From contig JAHJDQ010000040.1 of assembly GCA_018812355.1 (NCBI GenBank), positions 1 to 23,358 on the forward strand: a DNA stretch of 23,358 bases, given 5' to 3'. The translations under genes were made by a program, and so were the position numbers. Shown here piece after piece: positions 6,823 to 14,374 of this stretch (position 1 is the stretch's first letter; each line of letters opens with the position of its first letter). The notes under the pieces were generated by a model. The model was not told where the DNA came from, searched no databases, and saw only the letters and a list, made by a program, of their open reading frames with translations. The DNA is from Nanobdellota archaeon. Lineage in GTDB: Archaea; Nanobdellota; Nanobdellia; Woesearchaeales; GW2011-AR9.

Positions 6823-7028
6823 TTCTCACTGACTTCATCAACTTCTTTCTCTAATTCTTCCATCTTTTCTTTAAGAATCTGTTTTAATTTTCTGGCTTCA
6901 TCCTCTACTGTAACCAATAAATCAAGATCAGAAAAATTTTCTTTGGCACACTCTTCACAATAATAATCAGAAGTATCTTTAATTTTATGAGTTGCTTCTT
7001 CACTGCAAATAATACATTTTTTAACCAT
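6792..7028 (-). CDS. Small zinc-finger/coiled-coil protein upstream of M50 protease
   Basis: The product is 78 aa. The N-terminus has two CxxC pairs (KKCIICSEEATHK and YYCEECAKENF), which make a zinc ribbon. Residues about 40-75 form an acidic coiled coil (DEARKLKQILKEKMEELEKE). It overlaps the start of the M50 gene by 31 nt. From memory, similar small zinc proteins precede M50-type proteases in many DPANN genomes, which would fit a regulatory or adaptor role. The ATG lies 22 nt downstream of the TATA-like TTTAAATA (7051-7058), consistent with a leaderless mRNA. Confidence 0.75.
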   Translation of the reverse strand: MVKKCIICSEEATHKIKDTSDYYCEECAKENFSDLDLLVTVEDEARKLKQILKEKMEELEKEVDEVSEKCIKQSESEN

Positions 7029-7066
7029 GTTATATAATAAAAAGAAGCATTATTTAAAAAGATAAC

Positions 7067-7086
7067 GGAAGTTAAACAGAACTTCC
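7067..7086. promoter_or_regulatory. Inverted repeat in the divergent M50/patatin promoter gap
   Basis: GGAAGTT (7067-7073) and AACTTCC (7080-7086) form a perfect 7-bp dyad with a 6-nt spacer. TATA-like boxes for both directions lie on either side (minus TTTAAATA, 7051-7058; plus TTTATATAA, 7143-7151). It is an operator candidate. Confidence 0.35.
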
Positions 7087-7172
7087 AGAGCCAAAAAAAA
7101 TATTTTTTGTTAAATGATCAAACCCTTAATGAAAAAGTAATCTTTATATAACTTAATAATATTCATTTAAAA

Positions 7173-7985
7173 ATGAATTATTCAGGTAAAAAATCGCGTC
7201 TTAAAACCGCTTTGGTTCTTTCAGGAGGTGGTTCATTGGGAGCGTTTGAATTAGGAGCGTTAAAAGTTATTCTTAATAAAATAATTCCTGATGTCATTAT
7301 CGGAACTAGTATTGGTTCACTTAATGGTACTATGGTTGCTTTAGGTGCACCACTTGAAGATATGGAAAATTATTGGAAAGCAGCCAAAAAAAGTAATGTT
7401 TTCCCTCTAAATTAAAAAATCTTTTTTAAATTACATCTGGCTAAATCAATTTACTCGAACCATAAATTAAAACAGACAGTAGAAAAATTAACTTACCGGA
7501 AAACTTTTGCTGACTGTAAAATTCCGCTTTATATTAATGCTACTTATTTAAAAAATGGAAAAGAAAAATTTTTCCAGCACGGTTCTCTTGTTGATGCAAT
7601 TATGGCTAGTTGCGCAATCATTCCTTTACTTCCCCCTTATGAAATCAAAGGAATTAAATATGTTGACGGAGGATTAAGTGATTTTATTGGTACGGACCAG
7701 GCCAAAAAATTAAATTGTCAACAAACCATCATCATTAATCTCGGTTACCATGGCGAAGCTAGACGTTATGAAAAAGGTCTCTTTCATCTTAGTGAACATA
7801 TTATTAAATTTCTTGCCTATCAGTCAACCCAAAAAGAAATTGAGTTGGTTAAAGATACTCACTTAGTCCTGATTGAAGCAAAAAAAATCGAACATATCCA
7901 TTTAACAGATTTTTCGTACACAAATCTCTTAATTAAAAAAGGAATCAAAGCCGGTCAGGCTGCCTTAAAAAAGATTAAGATGTAA
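7173..7985 (+). pseudogene. Patatin-like phospholipase interrupted by one in-frame TAA
   Basis: Both halves lie in the same frame and carry all hallmarks of a patatin lipase. They are the oxyanion loop GGGSLGAFELGAL (18-30), the nucleophile elbow GTSIG with Ser46, and the catalytic DGG with Asp165. The first half ends after VFPLN at TAA 7413-7415. Translation past it reads KIFFKLHLAKSIYSN and continues without further stops to residue 270, about the normal length of a small patatin. A single A-to-T change in a lysine codon would explain the stop. It may be a recent pseudogene, a sequencing error, or readthrough. A separate downstream start at ATG 7602 would give a product without the serine. 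The TATA-like box is at 7143-7151. Confidence 0.75.
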
Positions 7986-7988
7986 ATT

Positions 7989-8672
7989 TTATAACAAATA
8001 ATTCTTAATTTCTTCAATCTCTTGATTGGTTACTGCACAACCGTTTGCTTTGGTTGCCCATAACACTGCATCAACTAAAATATTCCTTCCCTGTTTTAAT
8101 TTTGGCACAAAAGAATTCAACAATCCTAATTTATATGCCGTACTCACCAATTCAATTGAACGGATAATTTTCACTTTTTTAAATTGTTGACTAAATTGTT
8201 TAATTTTAGATAAATCAACTGTAACATTACGATGAAAGCGCATTTCTAACAGTTTTTCCATCTCACTACTTTCTTCAATCAGTAAACGCAGAGTTCGTTC
8301 ATCCATCACCACAGCATCTGCACCCATTTCTAAAGCTACCGTAACTGCTTCTAATTCTCCTTCCTGCACCACATCCATCGTCTTATTATTAATCTTAAAA
8401 GCACTATTCGTAAATAGTTTCAAATCTTTAACTTTTTTATGTGGAACATCGCTATAAATTTCCAGCACACCATCATTAATTAGTTTCATTACTTGTAAAG
8501 CTTCAAATTCAAAACGTTTAATTTTAATTGGCCGATCAACTAATTCAAATTTAACAGCAGGAGTAATATAAAATTTACCTCCATACTTCTCTTTCAAGAT
8601 GGGCAGAATCCAGTCTAACCTCGACAGGACTAAAGTAATAATTGGTCCGGTGTCAAAAAAGATCGCTTTCAT
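7989..8672 (-). CDS. PIN-domain protein (putative toxin-like nuclease)
   Basis: The PIN-like fold starts with KAIFFDTGPI (Asp7) and has a second acidic cluster in VQEGELEAVTVALEMGADAV then VMDER, which supplies the usual acidic metal ligands. At 227 aa it is longer than classical VapC toxins (about 130 aa), with a C-terminal helical half. A frame reaches back to ATG 8684, but ATG 8672 is preferred: GGAG sits 6 nt before it, and the upstream gene's stop (8674-8676) is one base away. That tight junction marks an operon with the HTH partner upstream. The nuclease target and toxicity are untested. Confidence 0.65.
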   Translation of the reverse strand: MKAIFFDTGPIITLVLSRLDWILPILKEKYGGKFYITPAVKFELVDRPIKIKRFEFEALQVMKLINDGVLEIYSDVPHKKVKDLKLFTNSAFKINNKTMDVVQEGELEAVTVALEMGADAVVMDERTLRLLIEESSEMEKLLEMRFHRNVTVDLSKIKQFSQQFKKVKIIRSIELVSTAYKLGLLNSFVPKLKQGRNILVDAVLWATKANGCAVTNQEIEEIKNYLL

Positions 8673-8673
8673 T

Positions 8674-9228
8674 TTAAACTCCAAATAATTTAAAGGCCGT
8701 ACCTATTCTCTTTATTGCCGATATTTTTTCATGATGTTCACTAAAAAAAGTTGTTTTTCCTGCATATCCTTGCAAATCCCAGTTAGACAATCCCATTAAT
8801 CCTGCCGCCTGTCCAATGGAAAGTCCTTTTTTAAGTAAGATTGCACTTTTCTTTATTCTTGCAGCCTGTAATACATCTTGTAAGTGAATTCTAATTTTAG
8901 CATTACACTTTCTGACAACATCAAACAAAATTTTAATACTCCGATTATACCTTCCAAACTGATTTTGTTGCAAACCACTCTGGGCCGATTTTAATTCTTC
9001 AAGAATCTTTTCATGGCTCTGTTTTGGAACAGAATTAATCACTTTAGAGAGTGAATAAATAAAGACAGTCATCGAAACAATGTCCAAATCTTTATACAAA
9101 GCGACATCCTCAATCACTTCATCACTTAAATCTTTCAAAGCTTGTCCATCTCTAACATCTTTCTGTTCTAAAATGTTGATTGTTTTATGTAATGTTTTAA
9201 GAAGACTCTTTTTAATTACCTCTTTCAT
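8674..9228 (-). CDS. HTH-containing partner of the PIN protein
   Basis: The product is 184 aa, all helical and very basic. Its C-terminal part holds a helix-turn-helix-like stretch: ILLKKGLSIGQAAGLMGLSN. Before it, a helical domain contains KILEELKSAQSGLQQNQF. It ends with AIKRIGTAFKLFGV. The pair HTH then PIN, separated by one base, has the layout of a toxin-antitoxin operon with the putative antitoxin first. As far as I recall, this pairing recurs in DPANN genomes. The TATA-like TTTAATAAA on the minus strand (9253-9262) lies about 25 nt upstream. The HTH protein may bind its own promoter; no clear dyad was seen there. Confidence 0.65.
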   Translation of the reverse strand: MKEVIKKSLLKTLHKTINILEQKDVRDGQALKDLSDEVIEDVALYKDLDIVSMTVFIYSLSKVINSVPKQSHEKILEELKSAQSGLQQNQFGRYNRSIKILFDVVRKCNAKIRIHLQDVLQAARIKKSAILLKKGLSIGQAAGLMGLSNWDLQGYAGKTTFFSEHHEKISAIKRIGTAFKLFGV

Positions 9229-9289
9229 ATGTTTAAGAAGTCTTTTTGTTTTTATTAAAGTTTGGGTTATTATAATCAGTCAAGTTAGG

Positions 9290-9369
9290 TGAGGAAGCTA
9301 GCGCCAAAGGAGGCGCACGAGGACGACTTTAGAAGGAACTCGTAATCGCGCCGTGCCCTAGCTTCCTCA
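9290..9369 (+). ncRNA. Candidate structured non-coding RNA, GC-rich island
   Basis: This 80-nt GC-rich segment sits in AT-rich flanks and forms a strong fold. A perfect 12-bp terminal helix joins TGAGGAAGCTAG (9290-9301) to CTAGCTTCCTCA (9358-9369). Inside, GGCGC (9311-9315) can pair either with the 5' GCGCC (9301-9305) or with the 3' GCGCC (9348-9352). The second choice stacks on ACGAG/CTCGT to give a 10-bp arm. No open frame covers the segment, and no tRNA cloverleaf can be drawn. A TATA-like TTATTATAA (9267-9275) would start a plus-strand transcript near 9290-9297. A minus-strand TATA-like stretch near 9394-9402 makes the opposite orientation possible. The class is unknown. Confidence 0.55.
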
Positions 9370-9452
9370 AAACACAGAAAACTTAACTTAGCCGAATAAT
9401 TATCAACAATCTTGCATAATCTTTAAAAGAAATAAGAACTTCATTATTATTT

Positions 9453-9773
9453 ATGGCCGAGACAATTACAGATGACCTCCCTACTCTGATTATAAAAGTC
9501 GCTGCAAATCTTACCGGAGAAGCGAAAGATGTTTTTGAAGCTGGAATGAGACAACAATCCAAATTCCTAAGAGAAGGATTCTCTGATCAAAGGGAATTAA
9601 GAGGATTTGTGCAAGCTTTGGACCAACCTTTAGTTTATGATTTAGGAAAAGAATTATCTGGAGAAGAGCTAAGATATGCTATGCTAATCTTGCTCCAAAA
9701 AGCAGCTATCGGACCGGAAGCAGTCTACGAACAAGCACAACTATATTTTGAAAACCAATCGGATACTTTTTAG
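9453..9773 (+). CDS. Hypothetical acidic helical protein
   Basis: The product is 106 aa, acidic, without membrane segments or cysteines. Predicted helices include KDVFEAGMRQQSKFLREGF, RELRGFVQALDQPLVYDL and EELRYAMLILLQKAAIGPEA. No recognisable motif is present. A TATA-like CTTTAAAA (9421-9428) ends 24 nt before the ATG, which supports expression as a leaderless gene. It is flanked by the structured RNA candidate and tRNA-Ala. Confidence 0.6.
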   Translation: MAETITDDLPTLIIKVAANLTGEAKDVFEAGMRQQSKFLREGFSDQRELRGFVQALDQPLVYDLGKELSGEELRYAMLILLQKAAIGPEAVYEQAQLYFENQSDTF

Positions 9774-9813
9774 ATAAATTTTTAAATAGAACAAATCAAT
9801 TTAAATTTCTAAT

Positions 9814-9950
9814 GGGCTAGTAGCATAATCTGGTACTTTACGTAAGCAATTTACGCTTAGCAGAAAAATGCGCACGGCTGGCAGCCGTGAGATTTCGGGT
9901 TCAAATGTCCTTGAATATAAGATTCAGGAATGAAAGTCCCGACTGGTCCA
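9814..9950 (+). tRNA. tRNA-Ala(GGC) with D-loop and T-loop introns
   Basis: The acceptor stem GGGCTAG (9814-9820) pairs with CTGGTCC (9943-9949), A at 9950. It contains a G3-U70 pair, the classic alanine identity element. Anticodon GGC is at 9880-9882 in CACGG/CCGTG, without an intron. The D-loop intron is 9835-9866 (32 nt) with central helix TCTG/CAGA and bulges GTA and AAA. The T-loop intron is 9906-9936 (31 nt, between 59 and 60), with central helix TTCA/TGAA and bulges AAT and AGT. Removing both leaves 74 nt. TTTTTTT (9952-9958) follows at once and abuts the stop of the converging gene. Confidence 0.92.
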
Positions 9951-9958
9951 CTTTTTTT

Positions 9959-10429
9959 CTAAACCAAAACAATAATCACAATCCCAACAACCAAAAAGAA
10001 ATCAAATCCTAATTCAAACCAACTTTCTTTCACAAAAAACTTACCAATCTTAAACTGTAAATATTTCTTTTTCTTCAAATGAACATAATCTAATAATAGA
10101 TGAGAATAATAACCAATTGCTTTTGCTAAAGCAATCTGCCAACTGAAAAATAAAACAATAATAAATAATAGGGTCAACACTAAAAATCCTTCTCTGTGAT
10201 GAATAAAACTACGCTGATAGAACCGATGCAATTTAGCTGAATTGTTCCAAGTTGCTTTTAATGACCATTTGTTTGTTTTTGCTCTAATTATATGTTCAAC
10301 ATAATGGTCAGCATCAATTAACACTCCTACAATTCCAGAAGCTAAAGCTAACTTCCAGGACAAAACATTTAACTTAACCAAAATAGCACTAATAAAGAAC
10401 GGAAATAAAAAATGTGTTTGCGGATACAT
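9959..10429 (-). CDS. Membrane protein resembling DUF457/YdjM metal-dependent hydrolases
   Basis: This 156-aa protein has about four transmembrane helices. Conserved polar residues include THF near the N-terminus, DADHYVEH in the second helix, and FIHHREG and YYSHLLLDYVH further on. The H-D-H pattern in membrane helices is that of the YdjM/DUF457 group, annotated as membrane-bound metal-dependent hydrolases; the reaction is not established. The ATG lies about 27 nt from a minus-strand TATA-like stretch near 10456, opposite the phosphatase promoter. The stop codon sits just beyond the T-run of tRNA-Ala. Confidence 0.65.
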   Translation of the reverse strand: MYPQTHFLFPFFISAILVKLNVLSWKLALASGIVGVLIDADHYVEHIIRAKTNKWSLKATWNNSAKLHRFYQRSFIHHREGFLVLTLLFIIVLFFSWQIALAKAIGYYSHLLLDYVHLKKKKYLQFKIGKFFVKESWFELGFDFFLVVGIVIIVLV

Positions 10430-10475
10430 AAATTACAAGAAATTATTTAATGTATTTATGTTTTTTGAATAAAGT

Positions 10476-11063
10476 ATGAAATTAATCCTAATTAGACACG
10501 GAGAAACCGAAGAAAATGAAGCTGGAATTCATCAAGGGTGGCTACCCGGAAAACTAACCGAAAAAGGCATCTATCAGGCAAAAAAGCTTGCTGAGAGACT
10601 GAAAAATATTCCTATCAATATTGTTTATACTAGCAATTTACAACGCTGTCTAGACACAACTAAAGAAATAACAAAATTAAAACCAAACCTTAAAGTCATT
10701 ACAGAAAAACTAATCAGAGAACGTAACAAAGGGGAATGGAATGGTAAGCATAAAGATGAAATTGACTGGAATACAATTCCTGGTGAAAAGTTTAATCAAA
10801 AACCGCCAGGTGGAGAAAGCTTACAAGAAGCATTGGAAAGAATGAAAAAATTTCATCAAAACTTGTTAAAAAAACACCAAAATGATACTGTTTTGGTTGT
10901 TTCCCATGGAGGGGTATTATCATTGTATAGAAGTTTTTTACTTAACCAAGATATTGAAAATTGTTTTCAACAAAAAATACCTAATACTGGACTTACAGAA
11001 TTAGAAATTGATCATGAAGGTAATGTTAAAGTACTCACTTTAAATTGTAACAAACATTTATAA
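10476..11063 (+). CDS. Histidine phosphatase (phosphoglycerate mutase-like)
   Basis: The 195-aa product opens with MKLILIRHGETEEN (R7-H8-G9-E10, the phosphohistidine motif). It has R57 (SNLQRCLDT), an acidic acid/base region RERNKGEWNG (81-90), and the second histidine in VVSHGG (H144). All catalytic positions of the branch are present. This superfamily spans cofactor-dependent phosphoglycerate mutases, ribazole phosphatases and many small-molecule phosphatases, so the substrate is uncertain. The TATA-like TTATTTAA (10443-10450) ends 25 nt before the ATG. A DUF457-like gene follows after 22 nt. Confidence 0.88.
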   Translation: MKLILIRHGETEENEAGIHQGWLPGKLTEKGIYQAKKLAERLKNIPINIVYTSNLQRCLDTTKEITKLKPNLKVITEKLIRERNKGEWNGKHKDEIDWNTIPGEKFNQKPPGGESLQEALERMKKFHQNLLKKHQNDTVLVVSHGGVLSLYRSFLLNQDIENCFQQKIPNTGLTELEIDHEGNVKVLTLNCNKHL

Positions 11064-11085
11064 TCCTTAAACTTTTACTAATCAC

Positions 11086-11580
11086 ATGGCTTTAGCAGTA
11101 ACTCATATTATTTTAACGATTGTCATTCTAGATTTGTTTAGACACTATGTTTTTGGTAAGAAGAAATTCCCTCGCTATTTATTAGTAATTGGCGGGATTG
11201 CTGGATTAGGTCCTGATTTAGACATTCCGATTAGTTGGGTTTATAGTTTATTAGCCGGAGTAAAAGCTAATTTTCACGGCACATTCACCCATTCTTTAAT
11301 TTGGCCGCTAATTTTTCTAGGAATTGCTTTAATCTTACATTACAAAAAAGAAATGAAGTGGGCAAAAATATTTTACGTCATCGCTGTCGGTTTTGTTTTC
11401 CATTTATCTCTCGACTGTCTCTTTGGCGGCTATAAAAGTTTCTTATGGCCATTCTTAGTTGCCCCAAACTTTTGCCCGGAATGGGGGATTATTAATTATG
11501 CCGTTAGTATCGATGCCCTTATTTTAGTTCTCTGGCTCGTCCATGAAGAAATCCATAAAAAAATTAAGGATTATATTTAG
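11086..11580 (+). CDS. DUF457/YdjM-like membrane metal-dependent hydrolase
   Basis: The product is 164 aa with about four helices. The conserved set THIILT (N-terminus), GLGPDLD, FHGTFTHSLIWP and FHLSLDCLFGG matches the YdjM/DUF457 family, and the His/Asp residues line up with a metal site in the membrane. It lies only 22 nt behind the phosphatase and is probably in the same operon. It is a distant relative of the gene at 9959, so two members lie within 1.7 kb. No substrate can be inferred. Confidence 0.72.
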   Translation: MALAVTHIILTIVILDLFRHYVFGKKKFPRYLLVIGGIAGLGPDLDIPISWVYSLLAGVKANFHGTFTHSLIWPLIFLGIALILHYKKEMKWAKIFYVIAVGFVFHLSLDCLFGGYKSFLWPFLVAPNFCPEWGIINYAVSIDALILVLWLVHEEIHKKIKDYI

Positions 11581-11595
11581 TTTCTAGAAAATATA

Positions 11596-11727
11596 TGGGG
11601 CCGCGGAGATTTGAATTCCGTAACTCTTGATGAATTACTCCGGTTCCACGACTTCTGTAAGTAAATACCCCAGCCGTGGGTGATATCTCTCAGAGCATTA
11701 CGCTCTTCCAAGCTACACTACGGCCCC
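11596..11727 (-). tRNA. tRNA-Pro(GGG) with three introns
   Basis: On the minus strand the acceptor GGGGCCG pairs with CGGCCCC, discriminator A at 11596. Anticodon GGG is at 11671-11669, in the loop CTGGGG after stem CACGG (with TCGTG; one G-U). The D-loop intron is 11707-11686 (22 nt): bulges GGA and GAT, inner helix AGAGC/GCTCT. The anticodon-loop intron is 11667-11653 (15 nt, after 37). The intron at the T-stem/T-loop junction (53/54) is 11637-11616 (22 nt), with inner helix AATTC/GAGTT (one G-U) and central CCG/CGG. Removing all three leaves 73 nt with T-stem CGGAG/CTCCG and loop TTCAAAT. The central helices have one mismatch each, so the BHBs are relaxed. Confidence 0.87.
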
Positions 11728-11765
11728 AATAGAATTAAAGAAAAAAGAATTCTATAAAAGTGTTT

Positions 11766-12176
11766 TCACTCTAAACGATATTCTGTTGGAGCAAGACCTA
11801 AATCACTTGCTAAATAAACAATCGCCCAATCTCCAGAATCACTTATCCCTACAGAACGACTCTTCTGAAATCCAGCATCCAGTAATTTATCAACCAATAA
11901 TTGTCTAGTTTCAACACAAGAATCCCCCTGTAATTTATGTAATTCAACTTTCAAAGTTTTAGTTTTATCGACAGAATCGTCGTCATTGTCCTTAGCAAAA
12001 TAATCCCTCATCCGAAAATTATCACAAAGTCGTTCACGAAATCCACCATAATTACTGCTAGTTATCGATTGTCCGAAATATTTTTCTAAAATACCATCTA
12101 ACAAAACTTTAGCCAAACGATTATCCCCTGGCCATTCTAGTTTTTGTATTAATTTTCCTTGGATCTCACGCGCCAT
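11766..12176 (-). CDS. Hypothetical protein
   Basis: The product is 136 aa and soluble, with no signal peptide or cysteine motif. Recognisable segments are LEWPGDNRLAKVLLDGILEK, an asparagine/aspartate-rich middle (AKDNDDDSVDKTK), and a C-terminal half KLLDAGFQKSRSVGISDSG then DWAIVYLASDLG. No family could be assigned. GAGG lies 10 nt before the ATG, so it is probably translated with a short leader. It is on the same strand as tRNA-Pro, which begins 38 nt after its stop. Confidence 0.55.
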   Translation of the reverse strand: MAREIQGKLIQKLEWPGDNRLAKVLLDGILEKYFGQSITSSNYGGFRERLCDNFRMRDYFAKDNDDDSVDKTKTLKVELHKLQGDSCVETRQLLVDKLLDAGFQKSRSVGISDSGDWAIVYLASDLGLAPTEYRLE

Positions 12177-12310
12177 TATTTTTATTCCTCACTATTTAAT
12201 ATTATAACTGGCAATTTCAATTGATTTATTTATAAACCTATCGATTTAGAAGCGAAAATATAAGGAAGCCGTTCAACAATATAAATATTATTGTTCTTTA
12301 GTGTAATAGA

Positions 12311-12319
12311 ATATATAAA
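12311..12319 (+). promoter_or_regulatory. TATA-like box that decides the start at 12345
   Basis: ATATATAAA ends 25 nt before ATG 12345 and would place transcription start at that codon. A longer in-frame start at 12291 lies upstream of the box and is therefore rejected. Confidence 0.5.
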
Positions 12320-12344
12320 TTCCAAGAGATATATCTTATTTTTA

Positions 12345-12629
12345 ATGTCCTTAACAGTTGATGAAGTAGTAAAAGGAGCGTTAAAAGTTCTTAAGAAATA
12401 TCCCAGTGATGTATTAGTACATCGCAACGGATTAGCAACAGAAATGGTTGTTGGATGTTTTCAGAATTTGGGAATTGAATGTACAGTTGTTGATGAAAAA
12501 GAATTCAAAACAGCAACAGGTTATTATACAATTGACCTGCCCAATATGGAAGTGAGTACACAAGAACAACCAAATTACAAAGAACAAGAAAAATTCTGGA
12601 AATACGCTCCCACCCCTACACAATTATAA
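12345..12629 (+). CDS. Hypothetical small protein
   Basis: The product is 94 aa, MSLTVDEVVKGALKVLKKYP onwards, soluble. A central stretch GCFQNLGIECTVVDEKEF is followed by a tail rich in Pro, Glu and Gln (TIDLPNMEVSTQEQ and so on). No family was recognised. The start was chosen from the TATA-like box 25 nt upstream. The stop is 7 nt before the converging DUF1653 gene. Confidence 0.55.
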   Translation: MSLTVDEVVKGALKVLKKYPSDVLVHRNGLATEMVVGCFQNLGIECTVVDEKEFKTATGYYTIDLPNMEVSTQEQPNYKEQEKFWKYAPTPTQL

Positions 12630-12636
12630 AAAAGCA

Positions 12637-12864
12637 CTATTCAACAAACTTAAACCTAGGAACTTCTATTCCATCCACTTCAACCATTTCTAAAAACATT
12701 GCTTTAGGTCGAATCCAGATTGCTCCAGAACCAAACTCCGGAGAATCATACAAAGCTTTATAGACGACAAATTCACTTAAATCTTCTGAATGTCTACCTA
12801 TTCCTATCACTTCATACATTTTTCCTTTAAAATGTTGATATTTTCCTAATTTAATTTCTCTCAT
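12637..12864 (-). CDS. DUF1653-family protein
   Basis: The 75-aa product reads GKYQHFKGKMYEVIGIGRHS then FVVYKALYDSPEFGSG and PKAMFLEMVEVDGIEVPRF. The GKY.HFKGK, YEV.G..RHSE and VYRALY-like blocks are characteristic of the DUF1653 family, small proteins with an SH3-like fold; their activity is unknown. It overlaps the radical SAM stop by 4 nt (12861-12864), the usual ATGA-type coupling, so the two are probably one operon. Confidence 0.8.
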   Translation of the reverse strand: MREIKLGKYQHFKGKMYEVIGIGRHSEDLSEFVVYKALYDSPEFGSGAIWIRPKAMFLEMVEVDGIEVPRFKFVE

Positions 12865-14321
12865 TCAATTACCTCTCCCACAATACTTCTTAACATATGC
12901 CCAACAACTTTAACATTAATTTTCTCATTAAGAGGCAACCTTCCTTTCACCCCAATCACTAAAGGATACGTTCCCATTTGCCGGCAGAAAGTAGTTTTCC
13001 CATCATACATTTCAGTGTAAACATCTTTTAACACAGTTCCAAGAGGAACTAAACTTTTTAATAAAGGATTATCAATCTTCTGCCGAATGTCATTCCGCCA
13101 CTTCCAATAATACTTTTTATTCTTACGTAAAAATTTATTCCCACCATGTTTTTGGATAAACGTATCAGGTAAAACCGCAACTTGACGCAGATTAATTCTT
13201 CTTAACAACAATCCATCCTCTATAATACTCAACAAAGCTTCCATATTATACTTATGAGTTTGTTTAGTTTCATTTAATAATCCAAAAATAATATTTATTC
13301 CCGGTAAGAATTTAGGTAACCCGTTCTCTCCTCTTTCTGCACCATACTTATTAATCAACTTAATTGCTTTCATAGCAACTAAAGGCGCTGTATTCAATAA
13401 ATTAGCTTTAACAACTTCTGGATCAAAAGACTCAACTCCAAACGCAGCAATATTTCCGGAAGTACAATACTTAACAATCGCCTTAGTAATCTCCTCTCCC
13501 TCTTTACTGATTACAGAATTAGGATTAACATTATCAATATGTAACATTTCAATTTGAGAACATTTCTTTCTAATCTGTTTTAACATTTCTATCGGTCTGT
13601 CAGAAGCATAAAAATCTGCTTGTTTCCCTAACCTAAAAAATCGAGCACCTAAATCATAGTATAACTTCACTTCCTCAATAACATCTTCCATTTTTCGATT
13701 AACAAACCTATTTTTCAATGGCTCAGTACAAAAACTACACTTACCAACTTTACAACCTCTCCCTGTTTCAATTTCAATTACTCTTCTGTCCGGAATTTGG
13801 GTTATGATTTCAGTAGATTCTTTAAGAAATCCATTCAATTCTGCAAAATCAAGACAATAGTCTTTAACTTCAGAAAATAATTTCAAATCCTCTTTCTCAT
13901 GAAACTTTCCTCCTTCTAATTGTGTTCCATGTATCGCCGGTCCGGTAAGAATTTTCTCACATCTAATCTCTTTAAGTAAAGGAATCACTTCTTTTAATGT
14001 TCCTGGAAGAGCGGTAAGATACTTTCCTGGAACATGAACTCCCAGAATTACGACAAGCCGATTAGTTTTTTTCAATGTCTCTTCTGCATCATTCTTAGTC
14101 AGATTATAAACTAAGATATTCGTCTTCTGCTTAACTGAAGGCTCTCTTTTTAACCCTTTATACTTCTTCCATAATCTTAAATCATCAATCGTCAGATACT
14201 TAACAGAATGACCCTCACTAATCAACTTGCCATAAATATATCTTGGATATGTTCCTAAGTACGGCGGCACCCCTAACCCAGAAGCCTCATCCGTGTAACA
14301 ATCAAGTATTGTATAGTGCAT
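12861..14321 (-). CDS. Radical SAM protein, COG1031-like, without a visible HhH tail
   Basis: The product is 486 aa. The iron-sulfur motif is GRGCKVGKCSFCTEPLKNRF, with Cys190, Cys195 and Cys198: a CxxxxCxxC spacing instead of the usual CxxxCxxC, as I recall for archaeal COG1031. Then comes the GARFFRLGKQADFYASD block typical of that group. The N-terminal third (about residues 1-180) is a Rossmann-like cobalamin-binding-type region, and the C-terminus ends in VVGHMLRSIVGEVIE, resembling a TRAM-like strand set. The family often carries a helix-hairpin-helix extension after this point, and here it appears to be absent. Substrate is unknown; the DUF1653 gene is coupled downstream. Confidence 0.78.
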   Translation of the reverse strand: MHYTILDCYTDEASGLGVPPYLGTYPRYIYGKLISEGHSVKYLTIDDLRLWKKYKGLKREPSVKQKTNILVYNLTKNDAEETLKKTNRLVVILGVHVPGKYLTALPGTLKEVIPLLKEIRCEKILTGPAIHGTQLEGGKFHEKEDLKLFSEVKDYCLDFAELNGFLKESTEIITQIPDRRVIEIETGRGCKVGKCSFCTEPLKNRFVNRKMEDVIEEVKLYYDLGARFFRLGKQADFYASDRPIEMLKQIRKKCSQIEMLHIDNVNPNSVISKEGEEITKAIVKYCTSGNIAAFGVESFDPEVVKANLLNTAPLVAMKAIKLINKYGAERGENGLPKFLPGINIIFGLLNETKQTHKYNMEALLSIIEDGLLLRRINLRQVAVLPDTFIQKHGGNKFLRKNKKYYWKWRNDIRQKIDNPLLKSLVPLGTVLKDVYTEMYDGKTTFCRQMGTYPLVIGVKGRLPLNEKINVKVVGHMLRSIVGEVIE

Positions 14322-14374
14322 AATAGATTAATTAGCATAATCTTTAAAAATACTCTGCTGTTTTCCATCTTATT

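Noticed and set aside
9290..9369. tRNA, RNase P or H/ACA identity of the structured island
   Set aside because: No cloverleaf, no RNase P conserved blocks, and the stem-to-ACA spacing is outside the H/ACA range.
12291..12344. N-terminal extension of the gene at 12345
   Set aside because: The TATA-like box at 12311-12319 lies inside it, so transcription would start too late to include it.
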